64,000 nucleotides of DNA from Candidatus Nitrosopumilus sp. (GCA_013215285.1 JABSRD010000001.1:482919-546918), one strand, 5' to 3'; counted from the first letter of the stretch, positions 16,447 to 26,529 are shown. Numbers and translations are program-made. Notes: a model not told the origin generated them from the sequence alone.

Positions 16447-17191
16447 TTATTTTCCTCTTAAACAAAGTCCCTTCAAATTTTTTATTTTTAACTGCCTTTA
16501 CAATTCTTTCTGGTTTGTTACCATTAACAAAAAATACATTCATACCCATTTTTGCAATTTTTGATGCTTCTTCAACTTTTCTAGTCATTCCTCCTGTAAC
16601 ATCCATCGTATTTTTTGAAATTACTGGACGTTCCCCTTTTAATTCATAAATTAATTTTTTTGATTTAAGATCCGAATACAACCCATCTTCATTTAATGCA
16701 AATATGCTTAATCTTGGTCTTAGAATTTTTGCAAAATGTGTCATAATTTTATCTCCTGATAGAATGTATGTTTTTTTCTGACCAAACCATAATGCATCTC
16801 CAAATGTTACTGGAATCATGCCTGATTTTGCAATTTTTTCAATTTCTTTGACTTTTTTTACAATCGGTTTATTTCCTGTCATAAAATCAGTGGGTGGTAA
16901 ACAATATGGGGATTGTTTATTTTTTAATAATGAATCTAAAATTATTTTATTTAATTCAATCATAGAATTTTTTATTATGGCAACACCTCTAAGATCGTAT
17001 TTTTTTTCTTTTGTATGCATATCATATTTTACAGACCAATAATGCCCATAGGATCCACCACCATGAACGATAATTATTGGCTCATTTATTTTTCTTAAAC
17101 TTTTTGTAAGATTATCTATTGTTTTTTTCCTAGGTGATAATGGTTTTTCTTTATTTGTAATAATTGAACCGCCCAATTTTATCAGAATCAT
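16439..17191 (-). CDS. Isopentenyl phosphate kinase
   Basis: 250 residues of the amino-acid kinase fold: ILIKLGGSIITNKEK at the N-terminus, the substrate loop with histidine HGGGSYGHYW, TFGDALWFG, ILSGDKIMTHFA, and DVTGGMTRKVEEA near the end. IPK makes isopentenyl diphosphate from isopentenyl phosphate in the archaeal mevalonate pathway. It sits 23 bases downstream of mevalonate kinase and overlaps idi, an order common in archaea. Confidence 0.92.
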   Translation of the reverse strand: MILIKLGGSIITNKEKPLSPRKKTIDNLTKSLRKINEPIIIVHGGGSYGHYWSVKYDMHTKEKKYDLRGVAIIKNSMIELNKIILDSLLKNKQSPYCLPPTDFMTGNKPIVKKVKEIEKIAKSGMIPVTFGDALWFGQKKTYILSGDKIMTHFAKILRPRLSIFALNEDGLYSDLKSKKLIYELKGERPVISKNTMDVTGGMTRKVEEASKIAKMGMNVFFVNGNKPERIVKAVKNKKFEGTLFKRKINA

Positions 17192-17214
17192 GCTGTTTCA
17201 AAATATTTAGTCAA

Positions 17215-18156
17215 TTAAAAAGTATTCAGTCCTTCCAGATCTATTTTTACTGAAAAGCATTCATAATTTTTATTTCTGAATTGATTTATTGTTTTATTCA
17301 AATTTGTATCATCAGTCAAGGCAAACACACATCCTCCTCCACCAGCTCCAGTGATTTTTGAGCCAAAAGATGATTCTTTTCCAATCTGTATCATTTTTCT
17401 AATTTTTTCATTTGATATTCCAATTGTTTCAAGATATCTTTGATTTTCATTAACTTTTTCTCCTAACACTTTGATGTTATTTTTTTTAAATAATTCTAAA
17501 ACATCTTCAACTAATTTTCTTTCATCTTTACACAGATTTGAAAATTCATTTTCATTATTTTTTTTAAATAATTTTACATCTTCAACTATTAATTCTGTAG
17601 AATGCTTGATGTTGGAATTTGCAATAACTAGGTGAAAATCAGGCTCATATTTTATTTTTGAAAACCCATTTTTTTTGTCATATTCCATAATTCCTCCAAA
17701 TGTACAAACTGTACAATCTGCCCCTGATGTATTTGGGAAAATTGTTTTTTCAGCTTCAATCGCCAATTCTAAAATTTCCTCTTTTGATATATTTGAAAAC
17801 AATCTAGAAATTGCAGCTGCTCCTGCAACACAACATGCAGATGATGAACCCAATCCTACACCTAACGGAATTTCTGATTCAACTTTAATTTTAATTCCTG
17901 TATTTTTATTTTTAATTATTTTGTTTGCTAAATAATAAAATGGTTTTAATGGTGAATTAATTTTTGAAACATCTTTGTTTGGTTCTAGTTCTAACTTTCC
18001 AATATTTGATTGAATACAAATTATATTCTCTTCAATTTTTTCTGCAGTAACAGTAATTCTTTTATTAATTGCACAAAGAATTGCTTTTACTCCATACACT
18101 ACAAAATGTTCTCCAAAAAGAATTACTTTTCCTGGTGCTGAAGCTTTAGATTTCAA
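17215..18156 (-). CDS. mvk: Mevalonate kinase
   Basis: 313 residues, GHMP kinase family: APGKVILFGEHFVVYG at the start, ATP loop PLGVGLGSSSACCVAGAAA at about residue 95, and GAGGGGCVFAL near the end. It phosphorylates mevalonate as the first kinase step of the pathway. It follows rps2 by 23 bases in the operon. The ribosomal protein S2 - mevalonate kinase - IPK neighbourhood is widespread in archaea. Confidence 0.93.
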   Translation of the reverse strand: MKSKASAPGKVILFGEHFVVYGVKAILCAINKRITVTAEKIEENIICIQSNIGKLELEPNKDVSKINSPLKPFYYLANKIIKNKNTGIKIKVESEIPLGVGLGSSSACCVAGAAAISRLFSNISKEEILELAIEAEKTIFPNTSGADCTVCTFGGIMEYDKKNGFSKIKYEPDFHLVIANSNIKHSTELIVEDVKLFKKNNENEFSNLCKDERKLVEDVLELFKKNNIKVLGEKVNENQRYLETIGISNEKIRKMIQIGKESSFGSKITGAGGGGCVFALTDDTNLNKTINQFRNKNYECFSVKIDLEGLNTF

Positions 18157-18179
18157 GTAAATGTAAAAATACTATTGAT

Positions 18180-18803
18180 TTATTCGATTACCTCTTCGGT
18201 AATCTTTGTTTCAAAATCATCGATTTCATATTTCATTGACTCATTTTCTTTTAGTTCTCCTCTTTCAATGAGAATTTGACGTACCAATAACCAGTAAACA
18301 GTTGCTAGAGCTTTTCTTCCTCTATTGTTTGCTGGAATAATCACATCCAAGTTTGATGTGATGTTATCTGTATTTGCAATTCCTATGACTGGAATACCTG
18401 CATTTGTTGCTTCAATAATCGCTTGCTCATCAACTTGAGGATCTGAAATAAAGACTAATTTTGGTTCAATGTAATATGGTAATGATGGATTTGTTAGAGT
18501 ACCGGGCATGAATCTTCCAAGTAATTTCTTTGAATCTAACATTTCACAGAATTTCTCAATTGGTGTTTCTGCATATTGTCTACCTGAACAAACGATAAGT
18601 TTGTCTGTTCCTAATCTATTGATGAATTTGGCTGCAGTTTTTATTTTTTCTAATGTAATATCTAAATCAAGCATGTACAATCCTTCTGGACTAGCTTTTG
18701 TGATGAATGATTTCATGAATTTTGTTTTTACTTGAGTACCTACTCTGATTCCTGTGGTTAGAATCTTCTTTTTGATGTCTGTTGGTTCAGCTTGTTGACT
18801 CAT
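18180..18803 (-). CDS. rps2: 30S ribosomal protein S2
   Basis: 207 residues, the compact archaeal form. Recognised by FINRLGTDKLIVCSGRQYAE, RFMPGTLTNPSLPYYIEPKL, VFISDPQVDEQAIIEATNAG, IPVIGIANTDN and NNRGRKALATVYWLLVRQ, with a short acidic C-terminal tail. It binds the head-body junction of the small subunit. Eight bases downstream of enolase in the rpo10 operon. Confidence 0.96.
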   Translation of the reverse strand: MSQQAEPTDIKKKILTTGIRVGTQVKTKFMKSFITKASPEGLYMLDLDITLEKIKTAAKFINRLGTDKLIVCSGRQYAETPIEKFCEMLDSKKLLGRFMPGTLTNPSLPYYIEPKLVFISDPQVDEQAIIEATNAGIPVIGIANTDNITSNLDVIIPANNRGRKALATVYWLLVRQILIERGELKENESMKYEIDDFETKITEEVIE

Positions 18804-18810
18804 GACGATT

Positions 18811-20049
18811 TCAAATCTCAGCCATACCGCGTATTAAACCATGCCCTGATAAACGTAATAATTCATTAAGTTTAGCTACTCTTTCCCCTCCAACCACGCC
18901 AACTTTGAGCATTTTTGACTTTGTTGCTATTCCTATGTGGGATATTTGTGAATCGTTTGACTCGCCCGATCTGTGTGATGTGATTAATCTAATATTATTT
19001 TGATTTGCCACATTGGCAAATTCAAGAGCATCATAAAGAGTTCCTGCTTGGTTAACTTTTAGAATTGCAGCATTACATGATTTTGAATCAATTGCTTTTG
19101 TTAGAATATCTTTGTTTGTAACTATCAAATCATCTCCTGTAATCAAAACATTTGGGAATTTAGCAGTTAGTTCTGACATATCTTGAAATGCTTCTTCGTG
19201 AACTGCATCTTCTGCATAAATTAATTTATATTTTTCAATAATATTTGCTGCAAAATCAATTTGTTCTCCAGTAGAATTTTCAAATCCAGCTCTATCATAA
19301 ACATACTTTTGTTTTTCTTCATTCCATTGTGTGGATGAAGCAAAGTCTACTCCTAATGATACTTCTTTTCCTAACGTGAATCCTAAACTCTCACAAGCTT
19401 TTACAGAAATCTCTAGTGCCTTTTGATTTTCTAATTTTGGTGCCCATCCTCCTTCATCACCTCTTCCATTTGTAAAATTTGGATCTTCTTTTTCTAAAAT
19501 ATTGCGTAATTCTTTGTGTACTGCTAAATTGGTTTCAATCGCTTCTTCAATAGTTTTTGAGCCTGTTGCACAAATCAAAATTTCTTGAATATCGGGAGTT
19601 CCAGGTCCTGCATGTACACCACCTCCTAAAATATTTCCTATTGGAAATGGAAATTTGAATGATGATTCTGATGATAATGTCTTAAACAATGGTTCTCCTG
19701 CAGCTTTTGATGCTGATTCAGTTGATGCAATTGTAACTGCAAAAGCTAGTGCTCCTCCAATGATTGAATAGTTTTCAGAGTTATCCAAATCTTTCAAAGT
19801 ATCGTGGATGGATTTTAAATCTGAAGATTCTAATCCGATAAATTTTTGATAATTTTCTTTTAAAATTCTAAGACTTTCTTCAGGTTTTCCATTTGGAAAA
19901 CTTACTGCTTCATATTTTCCAACACTTGCACCTGAAGGGGCACAAACTCTTCCTAGAAACTTTCCATCTGATTCAACATCAACCTCAATTGTTTTGCTAC
20001 CTCGACTATTGTATAGAATACGTCCTTCAATTGAAGTAATTTTAGACAA
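18811..20049 (-). CDS. eno: Enolase
   Basis: 412 residues. Signature parts are the N-terminal capping domain with YNSRGSKTIEVDVES, APSGASVGKYEA, the metal ligands in GVDFASS, AEDAVHEEA and TGDDLIVTN, the catalytic lysine region AILKVNQAGT, and TSHRSGESND. It interconverts 2-phosphoglycerate and phosphoenolpyruvate. Lies between rpo10 (one base apart) and rps2, the usual archaeal arrangement. Confidence 0.95.
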   Translation of the reverse strand: MSKITSIEGRILYNSRGSKTIEVDVESDGKFLGRVCAPSGASVGKYEAVSFPNGKPEESLRILKENYQKFIGLESSDLKSIHDTLKDLDNSENYSIIGGALAFAVTIASTESASKAAGEPLFKTLSSESSFKFPFPIGNILGGGVHAGPGTPDIQEILICATGSKTIEEAIETNLAVHKELRNILEKEDPNFTNGRGDEGGWAPKLENQKALEISVKACESLGFTLGKEVSLGVDFASSTQWNEEKQKYVYDRAGFENSTGEQIDFAANIIEKYKLIYAEDAVHEEAFQDMSELTAKFPNVLITGDDLIVTNKDILTKAIDSKSCNAAILKVNQAGTLYDALEFANVANQNNIRLITSHRSGESNDSQISHIGIATKSKMLKVGVVGGERVAKLNELLRLSGHGLIRGMAEI

Positions 20050-20050
20050 A

Positions 20051-20287
20051 TTAGTCTAGTTCAGATTGAACTTCTTGTCTTCTTCTTTCAATTGCTTCAT
20101 AGAATGGGATTACTTGTTGAATTGATTCAACAGTAGTCAAAAGCATTCTTCTGCAACAATATCGCTCCATTTTCAAAGAATCAAGAACCTTTGTTGCATC
20201 CTCTCCTGCCTTGATTTTATTTTGAAAATCCTCAAATTTATCGGCAACTACATTTCCACATGTAAAGCATCTAACAGGAACTAACAT
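20051..20287 (-). CDS. rpo10: DNA-directed RNA polymerase subunit Rpo10 (N)
   Basis: 78 residues with the zinc-binding signature of Rpo10/RPB10: PVRCFTCGNV at the N-terminus and RYCCRRMLL at about 44-52, four cysteines for one zinc. It bridges the alpha-like subunits and RpoB during polymerase assembly. First gene of the long minus-strand operon through eno, rps2, the mevalonate genes and gltX; tRNA-Leu lies divergently 50 bases upstream. Confidence 0.95.
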   Translation of the reverse strand: MLVPVRCFTCGNVVADKFEDFQNKIKAGEDATKVLDSLKMERYCCRRMLLTTVESIQQVIPFYEAIERRRQEVQSELD

Positions 20288-20338
20288 ACGAACAAAAAGT
20301 CATCAAGGATTATAAAAACCATACAAGGAAATTTTGTT

Positions 20339-20423
20339 GCGGGTGTCGCCCAGCCTGGCCAAAGGCGCTAGCTTGAGGGGCTAGTCTCTTAGGAGTACGT
20401 GGGTTCAAATCCCATCGCCCGCA
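20339..20423 (+). tRNA. tRNA-Leu (anticodon GAG)
   Basis: Type II cloverleaf. The acceptor stem gcgggtg (20339-20345) pairs with cgcccgc (20416-20422) with one G-U pair. The anticodon stem ctagc/gctag holds loop ttgaggg with GAG at 20375-20377. A long variable arm (tctcttaggagta) is followed by the T loop ttcaaat. Discriminator A20423, as expected for Leu. No intron. Confidence 0.95.
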
Positions 20424-20439
20424 TATACAATTTTTAAAA

Positions 20440-21063
20440 CTATCTTTCTAGTTTTTGTAAAGTTTGTATTAATTCAGTTCGCCTTCGTTCTTCTGTAATG
20501 ATAGATCTAACATCATCTACAAGAATCCTATTTACATCAATTTTTCTTCTAGCTTCTTTTACCACTTTATCATACATTGAAAAAGTGTAAAGATGAAGAT
20601 AGAGGTTTTCCATTATCTCAAAAATTCTTGTTGCTTCATCAACATTCCCAATTCTGATTTTATCAAATACCATTCTTTTTAATTCACCAATACAATCTAG
20701 TAATCCTAAAACATATGATTCTGGCATCACAGATAATTTTGTATCTGAAGGAATTTGTTTTTTTTCAACAATTGCAATAAGACATGCAGCTTCCACAAAT
20801 TCTTGTTCAGGTGTGATTAAGTATCTCCTTAGTTGACCACTTGCTTTTTTCTTGTATTTTTTTAAGAGCACATCTGCTTGCTTTAAATTATTTTTCCCTG
20901 TTTTCAATTCTCCTTTATGAACTGCAATAATTGATCTGCTACAGAGAATTATTATTTCCCTTGTATTTTTTAATAGAAATTCTCTTGAATCTTGAACTTT
21001 TTCTAAAGATTTTGCAATTTTGTTTAGTGATGGTTTTACATTCTTTAATGTCATGCTTGACAT
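20440..21063 (-). CDS. Translin family protein
   Basis: 207 residues, almost entirely helical. The segments RSIIAVHKGELKTGKNNLKQ and the long helix ending KDVRS-like VDDVRSIITEERRRTELIQ match archaeal translin-like proteins, as do PEQEFVEAACLIAIVE and YVLGLLDCIGELKRM with the acidic residues (E, D) that in TRAX form the metal site. Translins bind single-stranded nucleic acids and, with TRAX, cleave RNA. No operon partner; it converges on tRNA-Leu. Confidence 0.8.
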   Translation of the reverse strand: MSSMTLKNVKPSLNKIAKSLEKVQDSREFLLKNTREIIILCSRSIIAVHKGELKTGKNNLKQADVLLKKYKKKASGQLRRYLITPEQEFVEAACLIAIVEKKQIPSDTKLSVMPESYVLGLLDCIGELKRMVFDKIRIGNVDEATRIFEIMENLYLHLYTFSMYDKVVKEARRKIDVNRILVDDVRSIITEERRRTELIQTLQKLER

Positions 21064-21128
21064 TGTCTGAAAACTAGGATAAAGCCGTTTGCTAAACTCT
21101 TATTTTGGTTATGATTTTCATGTAAAGT

Positions 21129-21776
21129 ATGGAAATCACTGTTGATCAAATGTATAGAATTGAAAACAAAGGCCATGATATGGGCTTTTTAAAAAAATTC
21201 ATGATGGAAAATGCAGGTGCCGCAGCAGTCAGACGATTAGTAAATAAACTTGAAAATGTAGCCTCAAAAAATATTCTAATTTTTGTAGGATTGGGAAATA
21301 ATGGTGGTGATGGTCTAGTGATGGCAAGACATCTGGTTGGTTATGGTGCAAATGTTACAGTAATACTTCTTGGCACTCCTGATAAAATCAAAACTGATGA
21401 AAGTAACTGGAATTGGTCACTCTTACAAAAAATGCCTTCTGTGAAATTATTATCTGGAGACTCTTTTGACTTTAATTTCAAACCTGATGTAATTATTGAT
21501 GGTATTTTAGGTACGGGAATTACTGGAGATATTAGAGAACCATATGCCTCTGCAATTAATTTTATCAATAAAACAAATTGCTACAAATTTGCAGTGGACG
21601 TACCATCTGGATTGGATCCTCAAACAGGAGAAACTGCAAATATTTTTACAAAATGTGATATGACAGTTACATTCCATAAAATGAAACAAGGAATTCCTAA
21701 GAGAAAAGATTTGACTGGTGAACTATATGCAGAAAAAATTGGAATTCCCCCTGAAGCTGAAGAGGGAATTATTTGA
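21129..21776 (+). CDS. nnrE: NAD(P)H-hydrate epimerase (YjeF N-terminal domain)
   Basis: 215 residues covering only the YjeF_N domain: LIFVGLGNNGGDGLVMARHL (as FVGLGNNGGDGLV), VIIDGILGTGITGDI and FAVDVPSGLDPQTGE, with the catalytic aspartate in DVPSG. It epimerises damaged R-NAD(P)HX to the S form for repair. The ADP-dependent dehydratase domain that is often fused is absent. Stop overlaps the TTG start of the MBL-fold gene, so they are coupled. Confidence 0.9.
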   Translation: MEITVDQMYRIENKGHDMGFLKKFMMENAGAAAVRRLVNKLENVASKNILIFVGLGNNGGDGLVMARHLVGYGANVTVILLGTPDKIKTDESNWNWSLLQKMPSVKLLSGDSFDFNFKPDVIIDGILGTGITGDIREPYASAINFINKTNCYKFAVDVPSGLDPQTGETANIFTKCDMTVTFHKMKQGIPKRKDLTGELYAEKIGIPPEAEEGII

Positions 21777-22381
21777 AAGTACATCAAATTCAAGTTGGAA
21801 ATATGCAAAATTTTTCTTATATTGTAGAAGATGATGAAACAAATGAGGCAATAATTATGGATCCTTCATGGGATCTAATTGAATTAGAATTAATAATTAA
21901 AAAAAATGATCTAAAAATAAAATACATTGTAAATACACATCATCATTTTGATCATACATTGGGAAATAAGGCAATGGCTGAATTAACTAAAGCTCCAATT
22001 ATTCAACATGAATCTTCAGAATTAAAACATGATATTTCAGTAAAAGATGGTGATTCTATAGATTTTGGTAATTCAAAATTAAAAGTACTTCACACTCCTG
22101 GTCATTCTAAGGATGGTATTTGTTTGATTGGTGATGGAAAACTTTTTTCAGGTGATACACTATTTGTTGGAAATTGTGGAAGAATAGATTTACCTGGAGG
22201 CAGCGCAAAAGAACTCTATCATAGTCTTTTTGATGTACTATATTCACTAGATGATGATTTGATTATGTATCCTGGGCACAATTATGGGAATTCAGAGATA
22301 TCTACAATCGGTCAAGAAAAAACCACTAATATGATAATGCAAAAAAGAACTGAGCAACAATTTATTGAAATGATGGGTTAG
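21773..22381 (+). CDS. MBL-fold metallo-hydrolase (glyoxalase II-like)
   Basis: 202 residues, TTG start at 21773 overlapping the nnrE stop by 4 bases. Metal-binding motif THHHFDHT near residue 60, then LHTPGHSKDG, LFSGDTLFVGNCGR and YPGHNYG, the complete di-metal ligand set of glyoxalase II/persulfide dioxygenase-like proteins. The family hydrolyses thioesters or oxidises persulfides; the reaction is not decidable here. Confidence 0.88.
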   Translation: MKVHQIQVGNMQNFSYIVEDDETNEAIIMDPSWDLIELELIIKKNDLKIKYIVNTHHHFDHTLGNKAMAELTKAPIIQHESSELKHDISVKDGDSIDFGNSKLKVLHTPGHSKDGICLIGDGKLFSGDTLFVGNCGRIDLPGGSAKELYHSLFDVLYSLDDDLIMYPGHNYGNSEISTIGQEKTTNMIMQKRTEQQFIEMMG

Positions 22382-22388
22382 TAAAATT

Positions 22389-23447
22389 TTGGAAAATTTT
22401 AAACTATTTGGAAATATTGATCGAGCTCAAAATTTCCTTGAATCTGTAAAGTCTGGAAAATTTCTTTTTTCATTTGTAATTTCTTATACTGAAACCTGTG
22501 AAATTCCTGGAATTACTTTTGCAGGTGCTGATAAGAATTCTATTCAGTTTACTCCACCAGCTGATGCTGAATATCTTCATTACGGATATTGTAAAACAAT
22601 TAATAAAATCCCAATGACTCCTGATGGAAAACCCACTCCTGGATTATTGACAAAAACTGCTTTAGAATCATCAAGCATTCCCCATTTAACAATTAATGCT
22701 GGAAGTAAAATTTCACCACAATTACCTTTTATTGAAACAGGATTACCTTTTGGAAAAAATATCTTAACTCAAGATGCAATGACCGATTCTCAGGTATCAC
22801 ATGCAGTTGATTTTGGAAGAATTGTTGGAAGAAGTTTAGCATCTTTAACTGATTGTTTGATTATTGGTGAAAGTATTCCTGGCGGAACTACTACTGCTTA
22901 AGCTGTTTTACGAGCATTTGGTTATGATGCTAAAGTTAGTTCCAGTATTCCAAATAATCCTGTTGAATTAAAAAATGAAATTGTTGAATCTGCAATGAAA
23001 AGAATAAACTCTGATCATCCGTATAGTATTGTTGCAAAAGTGGGTGATCCTATGATTCCTTTTGTTGCAGGAATGCTTAGTTCCGCATCTGGTGTTTCTA
23101 AAGTAATGTTAGCTGGTGGAACTCAAATGAGTGCAGTGTTGGCATTTGCATCAAAAATTGGATTTAATGAAGAAAACACTGCTATTGGAACAACTTCATA
23201 TATTACAAATGATCAAAGTGCAAATTTCAAGGAACTTGTTCAGAAAATTGCAGATATTCCAATAATATCTGTAGATCCAGGCTTAAAAAATTCACGTTAT
23301 TCTGGATTAAGGGCATTTTCAGAAGGATTTGCAAAAGAAGGTGTTGGTGCAGGTGGTACTATTATTTCCTCAATGCTTAAAACAGGAAATGATTCTACAA
23401 AATTTTTAGAGATGGTTGAAGTAGAATATGGAAGATTATTTACTTGA
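22389..23447 (+). pseudogene. cobT: CobT-like nicotinate-nucleotide phosphoribosyltransferase, split by one in-frame TAA
   Basis: The frame from TTG 22389 runs 170 codons to TAA 22899-22901 in GESIPGGTTTA, and continues without another stop to 23447 (AVLRAFGYDAKVSSS, then AMKRINSDHPYS, MLAGGTQMSAVLAF, SEGFAKEGVGAGG). Joined, the 352 residues fit the archaeal CobT-related family (TIGR00303 type), which is tied to the lower ligand of cobalamin. The break lies inside the conserved glycine/threonine turn. One base (for example TTA to TAA) explains it: a real nonsense mutation or a sequencing error. It follows the MBL gene by 7 bases. Confidence 0.8.
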
Positions 23448-25200
23448 CTGTAACTGATTTTGCTAAATTTCTTGGATAATCTGGATCTGTATTTTTTTCA
23501 AGAGCTGCATAATATGATAACAATTGAATTGGGATAATTTCTGAAATTGGATATAATATTTCATCTAGTTTTGGGATTTCAATCCAATAATCATAAACAT
23601 CACTTTCTATATCTGATATTCCAATAATTTTTGCTCCGCGAACTTTGATTTCTCTTGCACTTGTTAGAGTGTCTGAATATGTTGAATCATTTGGATTAAT
23701 GATTATTACAAATACATTTGAATCCATTAATGCAAGAGGTCCATGTTTCAACTCACCACCTGGAATTCCTTCTGCATGAATGTATGTTAGTTCTTTGAGT
23801 TTTAATGCGGCCTCCATTGCAACCGGATAATTGATTCCTCTACCTAAAATGTAAATATCTGAAATATCTTTCAATTCTTTTGCAATTTGTTGAATTTTGG
23901 TAGGATTTTCTAATATTTTTAAAATTGATTTGGCAAAATTTTCAAAATTAATTGTGATGTTATTGTTACTTAATTTTTGCACAATTTTGTAGAGGACTAC
24001 AAGTTGTGATGTGAAACTCTTTGTTGCTGCAACTCCTATTTCTGGCCCACAATTCATTCCTATAACTACATCTGATTTACGTACTAGTGATGATGTAAGT
24101 AAATTTACAATGGATATAATTTTACAATTTACTTTTTTTGCTATTCTTACTGCATCTAACACATCTGCACTTTCGCCACTTTGAGATATTGCAATTAGGA
24201 TAGAATTTTCTTCAATAATATCTGGTGAAAATTGGAGTTCGCTTGAAATAATCGTTTCTACCTTTATTTTGGCATATTTTGATAGAATTTGTTTTGCAAT
24301 AAGCGCAGAATTATAACTTGTACCACTACCTGTAATGTAGATATTTTTTGCATGTTTGATATAGTCTGCTGTTTTTGTTATTGCGTCTACTGTTTTTTCA
24401 CCAGCTCTCAGAATTGTATCAGGTTGTTCATAAATTTCTTTTAATGTAAAATGTGCATAATCCCCTTTGTATGCATCTCCAAATTCTTTTGAAATTTTTG
24501 TAATTTCATATTTTACATCTTTACCCTCAAAATCTAAAATTTGAAATTTCCATTTGTCTAGAATTATAAAATTTCTACTTTTCATATAGATTGCATTATC
24601 TGTATATTCGACAAACCCCAAAACATCACTGGATAAAAAGATGTTGTCTTGCCCAACTCCAATTATTAGTGGTTCGTGAAATCTTGCTGCTGCAAGTTGA
24701 CCATTTTCAAACATTGCAACAAATGCATAATGTCCTTTAATTTCTGAAACAGTTTTCATTATTGTCTCTCTGACGTTTTTTGTTAATTCATAATTTTTTT
24801 GCAACAAGTTTGCAATAATTTCACTATCTGTTTCACTTTTGAAACTGTATCCTTCATTTTCTAACTGCTTTTTTAATTCTTCAAAATTTTCTATAATCCC
24901 ATTATGAACTATTGCAATTTTTCCAGAATTACTTGAATGTGGATGTGCATTCACATCAGTAACTTTTCCGTGAGTTGCCCATCTAGTATGACCAATTCCT
25001 ACTTTTCCTGGTAATGTGTCTAGTTGAATTTTTAAATTTACTTCATTTACTTTTCCAATGCCTTTTTTTAATTCAATTTGATTATCTGATTCTGTTGCAA
25101 CTCCTACACTATCGTATCCACGATACTCCATTCTTTTAAGCCCCTTTACAATAATAGGTGCTGCCATTTCTTTTCCAGAATAACCGATAATTGAACACAT
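23440..25200 (-). CDS. glmS: Glutamine--fructose-6-phosphate aminotransferase (isomerising)
   Basis: 586 residues. The glutaminase domain starts with the nucleophile Cys2 in MCSIIGYSG and holds RMEYRGYDSVG, GHTRWATHG and HNGIIENFEE. Two sugar-isomerase (SIS) domains follow: ITGSGTSYNSALIAK with AISQSGESADVLDA, and ILGRGINYPVAMEAALKLKE with the end PRNLAKSVTV carrying the catalytic lysine. It makes glucosamine-6-phosphate for surface glycans and cofactors. Overlaps the broken cobT-like gene by 8 bases, convergent. Confidence 0.96.
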   Translation of the reverse strand: MCSIIGYSGKEMAAPIIVKGLKRMEYRGYDSVGVATESDNQIELKKGIGKVNEVNLKIQLDTLPGKVGIGHTRWATHGKVTDVNAHPHSSNSGKIAIVHNGIIENFEELKKQLENEGYSFKSETDSEIIANLLQKNYELTKNVRETIMKTVSEIKGHYAFVAMFENGQLAAARFHEPLIIGVGQDNIFLSSDVLGFVEYTDNAIYMKSRNFIILDKWKFQILDFEGKDVKYEITKISKEFGDAYKGDYAHFTLKEIYEQPDTILRAGEKTVDAITKTADYIKHAKNIYITGSGTSYNSALIAKQILSKYAKIKVETIISSELQFSPDIIEENSILIAISQSGESADVLDAVRIAKKVNCKIISIVNLLTSSLVRKSDVVIGMNCGPEIGVAATKSFTSQLVVLYKIVQKLSNNNITINFENFAKSILKILENPTKIQQIAKELKDISDIYILGRGINYPVAMEAALKLKELTYIHAEGIPGGELKHGPLALMDSNVFVIIINPNDSTYSDTLTSAREIKVRGAKIIGISDIESDVYDYWIEIPKLDEILYPISEIIPIQLLSYYAALEKNTDPDYPRNLAKSVTVK

Positions 25201-25253
25201 AACTATTCTCTTTGATAATATGGGGTTATTTACTGATAAGCCTATTTTTTTAA

Positions 25254-25850
25254 TTATTTTGTTGAAGAGTTTTCATCTTTTGTTGCTCCTTCAGTCTTTA
25301 CCTCTGTTGCTCCTTCAGCAGTTACCTCTACTTTTGGTTCTTCTGATTTTGTTTTTTCTAGCATTTCTGGAATTTTTGATTCAGGTGAAAAATGAATTCC
25401 ACCTTCTTCTTCTATTTGAACTGTATATGATGGAATGTTAATTTTTCTTTCGCCAATCATAATGTGTCCATGAATTACAGCTTGTCTTGCTTGATATGGT
25501 GTTTTGAACCCAAGCTTTTTTGAAACAATAGTTTGTAATCTTCGTGAAAGTAAATCATCAACATTTAGGTTAAGTACATCATCTAATGTTGCATCGCTAC
25601 TTACTAATCCTATTCTAGCAAGTGATTTCATTAAAATTGGTTCTTTTTCAGCTCTAACTTCTTGTCTTAGTGCAAGTAATGATCTTGCTTGATGTCTAAC
25701 ACGTGATAATTCTGTATGTGCTTTCCATAACTCTCTTTTAGTTCTTAACCCAAATGTACCTAGAGTTTTTAATTCCTCCATTTTTAATTCATAATTAAGA
25801 GGTCTCTTTGGCTTCCTCCAAACTTTACGTGGATATTTTGGATCTCCCAT
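25254..25850 (-). CDS. rps4: 30S ribosomal protein S4
   Basis: 198 residues. [20 protein letters not shown] opens the archaeal S4, followed by [20 protein letters not shown] and an S4 RNA-binding domain ([40 protein letters not shown]). The last 35 residues form a Glu/Thr/Ala-rich tail with repeated TEGAT units beyond the usual end. Nine bases downstream of rps13. Confidence 0.95.
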   Translation of the reverse strand: MGDPKYPRKVWRKPKRPLNYELKMEELKTLGTFGLRTKRELWKAHTELSRVRHQARSLLALRQEVRAEKEPILMKSLARIGLVSSDATLDDVLNLNVDDLLSRRLQTIVSKKLGFKTPYQARQAVIHGHIMIGERKINIPSYTVQIEEEGGIHFSPESKIPEMLEKTKSEEPKVEVTAEGATEVKTEGATKDENSSTK

Positions 25851-25859
25851 TCAAAACAC

Positions 25860-26423
25860 CTATTCTTTTTTCTCCTTTGCTGCAGGAGCTTCTTTTTTCT
25901 CCTCTGCTGCTGGTGCATCTGCTGCTGCAGGAGCTCCTGGGTCTCCCTTCTTTACTGGAGCTGCTAATCCACCTTTAGCAACACCTACTGCACCACCTTT
26001 TCTACCTGAAGTTCTGGTTCGTTGTCCTCTAACTTTTAGACCACTTAGATGACGATAACCTCTCCAGCTTGCAGTGATTCTTTCTCTTTCGATATCATTT
26101 CTTAATGTAAATGGAATATCTGATGTTAACAAATGCAAATTTGTACCAGTTTCAATATCTTTTTGTCTGTTGAGAAACCATGTTGGAAAATTTCCTTCAA
26201 CTGGATTTAAAATTAATTTTTCAATTGCCTGAACATTAGATTCAGTAAGATTACCAATATTGGAATTTGTGTTAATTTTTAGAGTATCTAGAATTGCTGT
26301 GGCAAAATTATATCCTATTCCTTTAATTTGTGTTAATCCTACGAGTGTTTTTCTCTCTCCTGGGATATCATTACCTACGATCCTAACAATGTGATTATAT
26401 TCTTGGGTACTCAAGTATTCCAA
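25860..26423 (-). CDS. rps13: 30S ribosomal protein S13
   Basis: 187 residues. The core [33 protein letters not shown], and the C-terminal basic motif [20 protein letters not shown] are diagnostic. From residue 150 a low-complexity Ala/Pro/Lys/Glu extension ([16 protein letters not shown]) is added, longer than in most archaea. It contacts the subunit head and bridges to the large subunit. First gene of the rps13-rps4 pair. Confidence 0.95.
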   Translation of the reverse strand: MEYLSTQEYNHIVRIVGNDIPGERKTLVGLTQIKGIGYNFATAILDTLKINTNSNIGNLTESNVQAIEKLILNPVEGNFPTWFLNRQKDIETGTNLHLLTSDIPFTLRNDIERERITASWRGYRHLSGLKVRGQRTRTSGRKGGAVGVAKGGLAAPVKKGDPGAPAAADAPAAEEKKEAPAAKEKKE

Positions 26424-26529
26424 AATTCAAAGAAAGCCCGATAAAAACCATGCTAGGCATCAAATTAGATGTTTTTCAAAATATTCATTTTTGCCTCTAT
26501 GCCTAATCATCTTAAATTTTTAATATGAA

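Noticed and set aside
22899-22901. Recoding of TAA as an amino acid
   Set aside because: Selenocysteine and pyrrolysine use TGA and TAG; TAA recoding is not known in this group, so mutation or base error is simpler. The same holds for 59215-59217.
25220-25441. Leucine-rich plus-strand frame
   Set aside because: Antisense of the Glu/Thr-rich tail of S4; low-complexity artefact.
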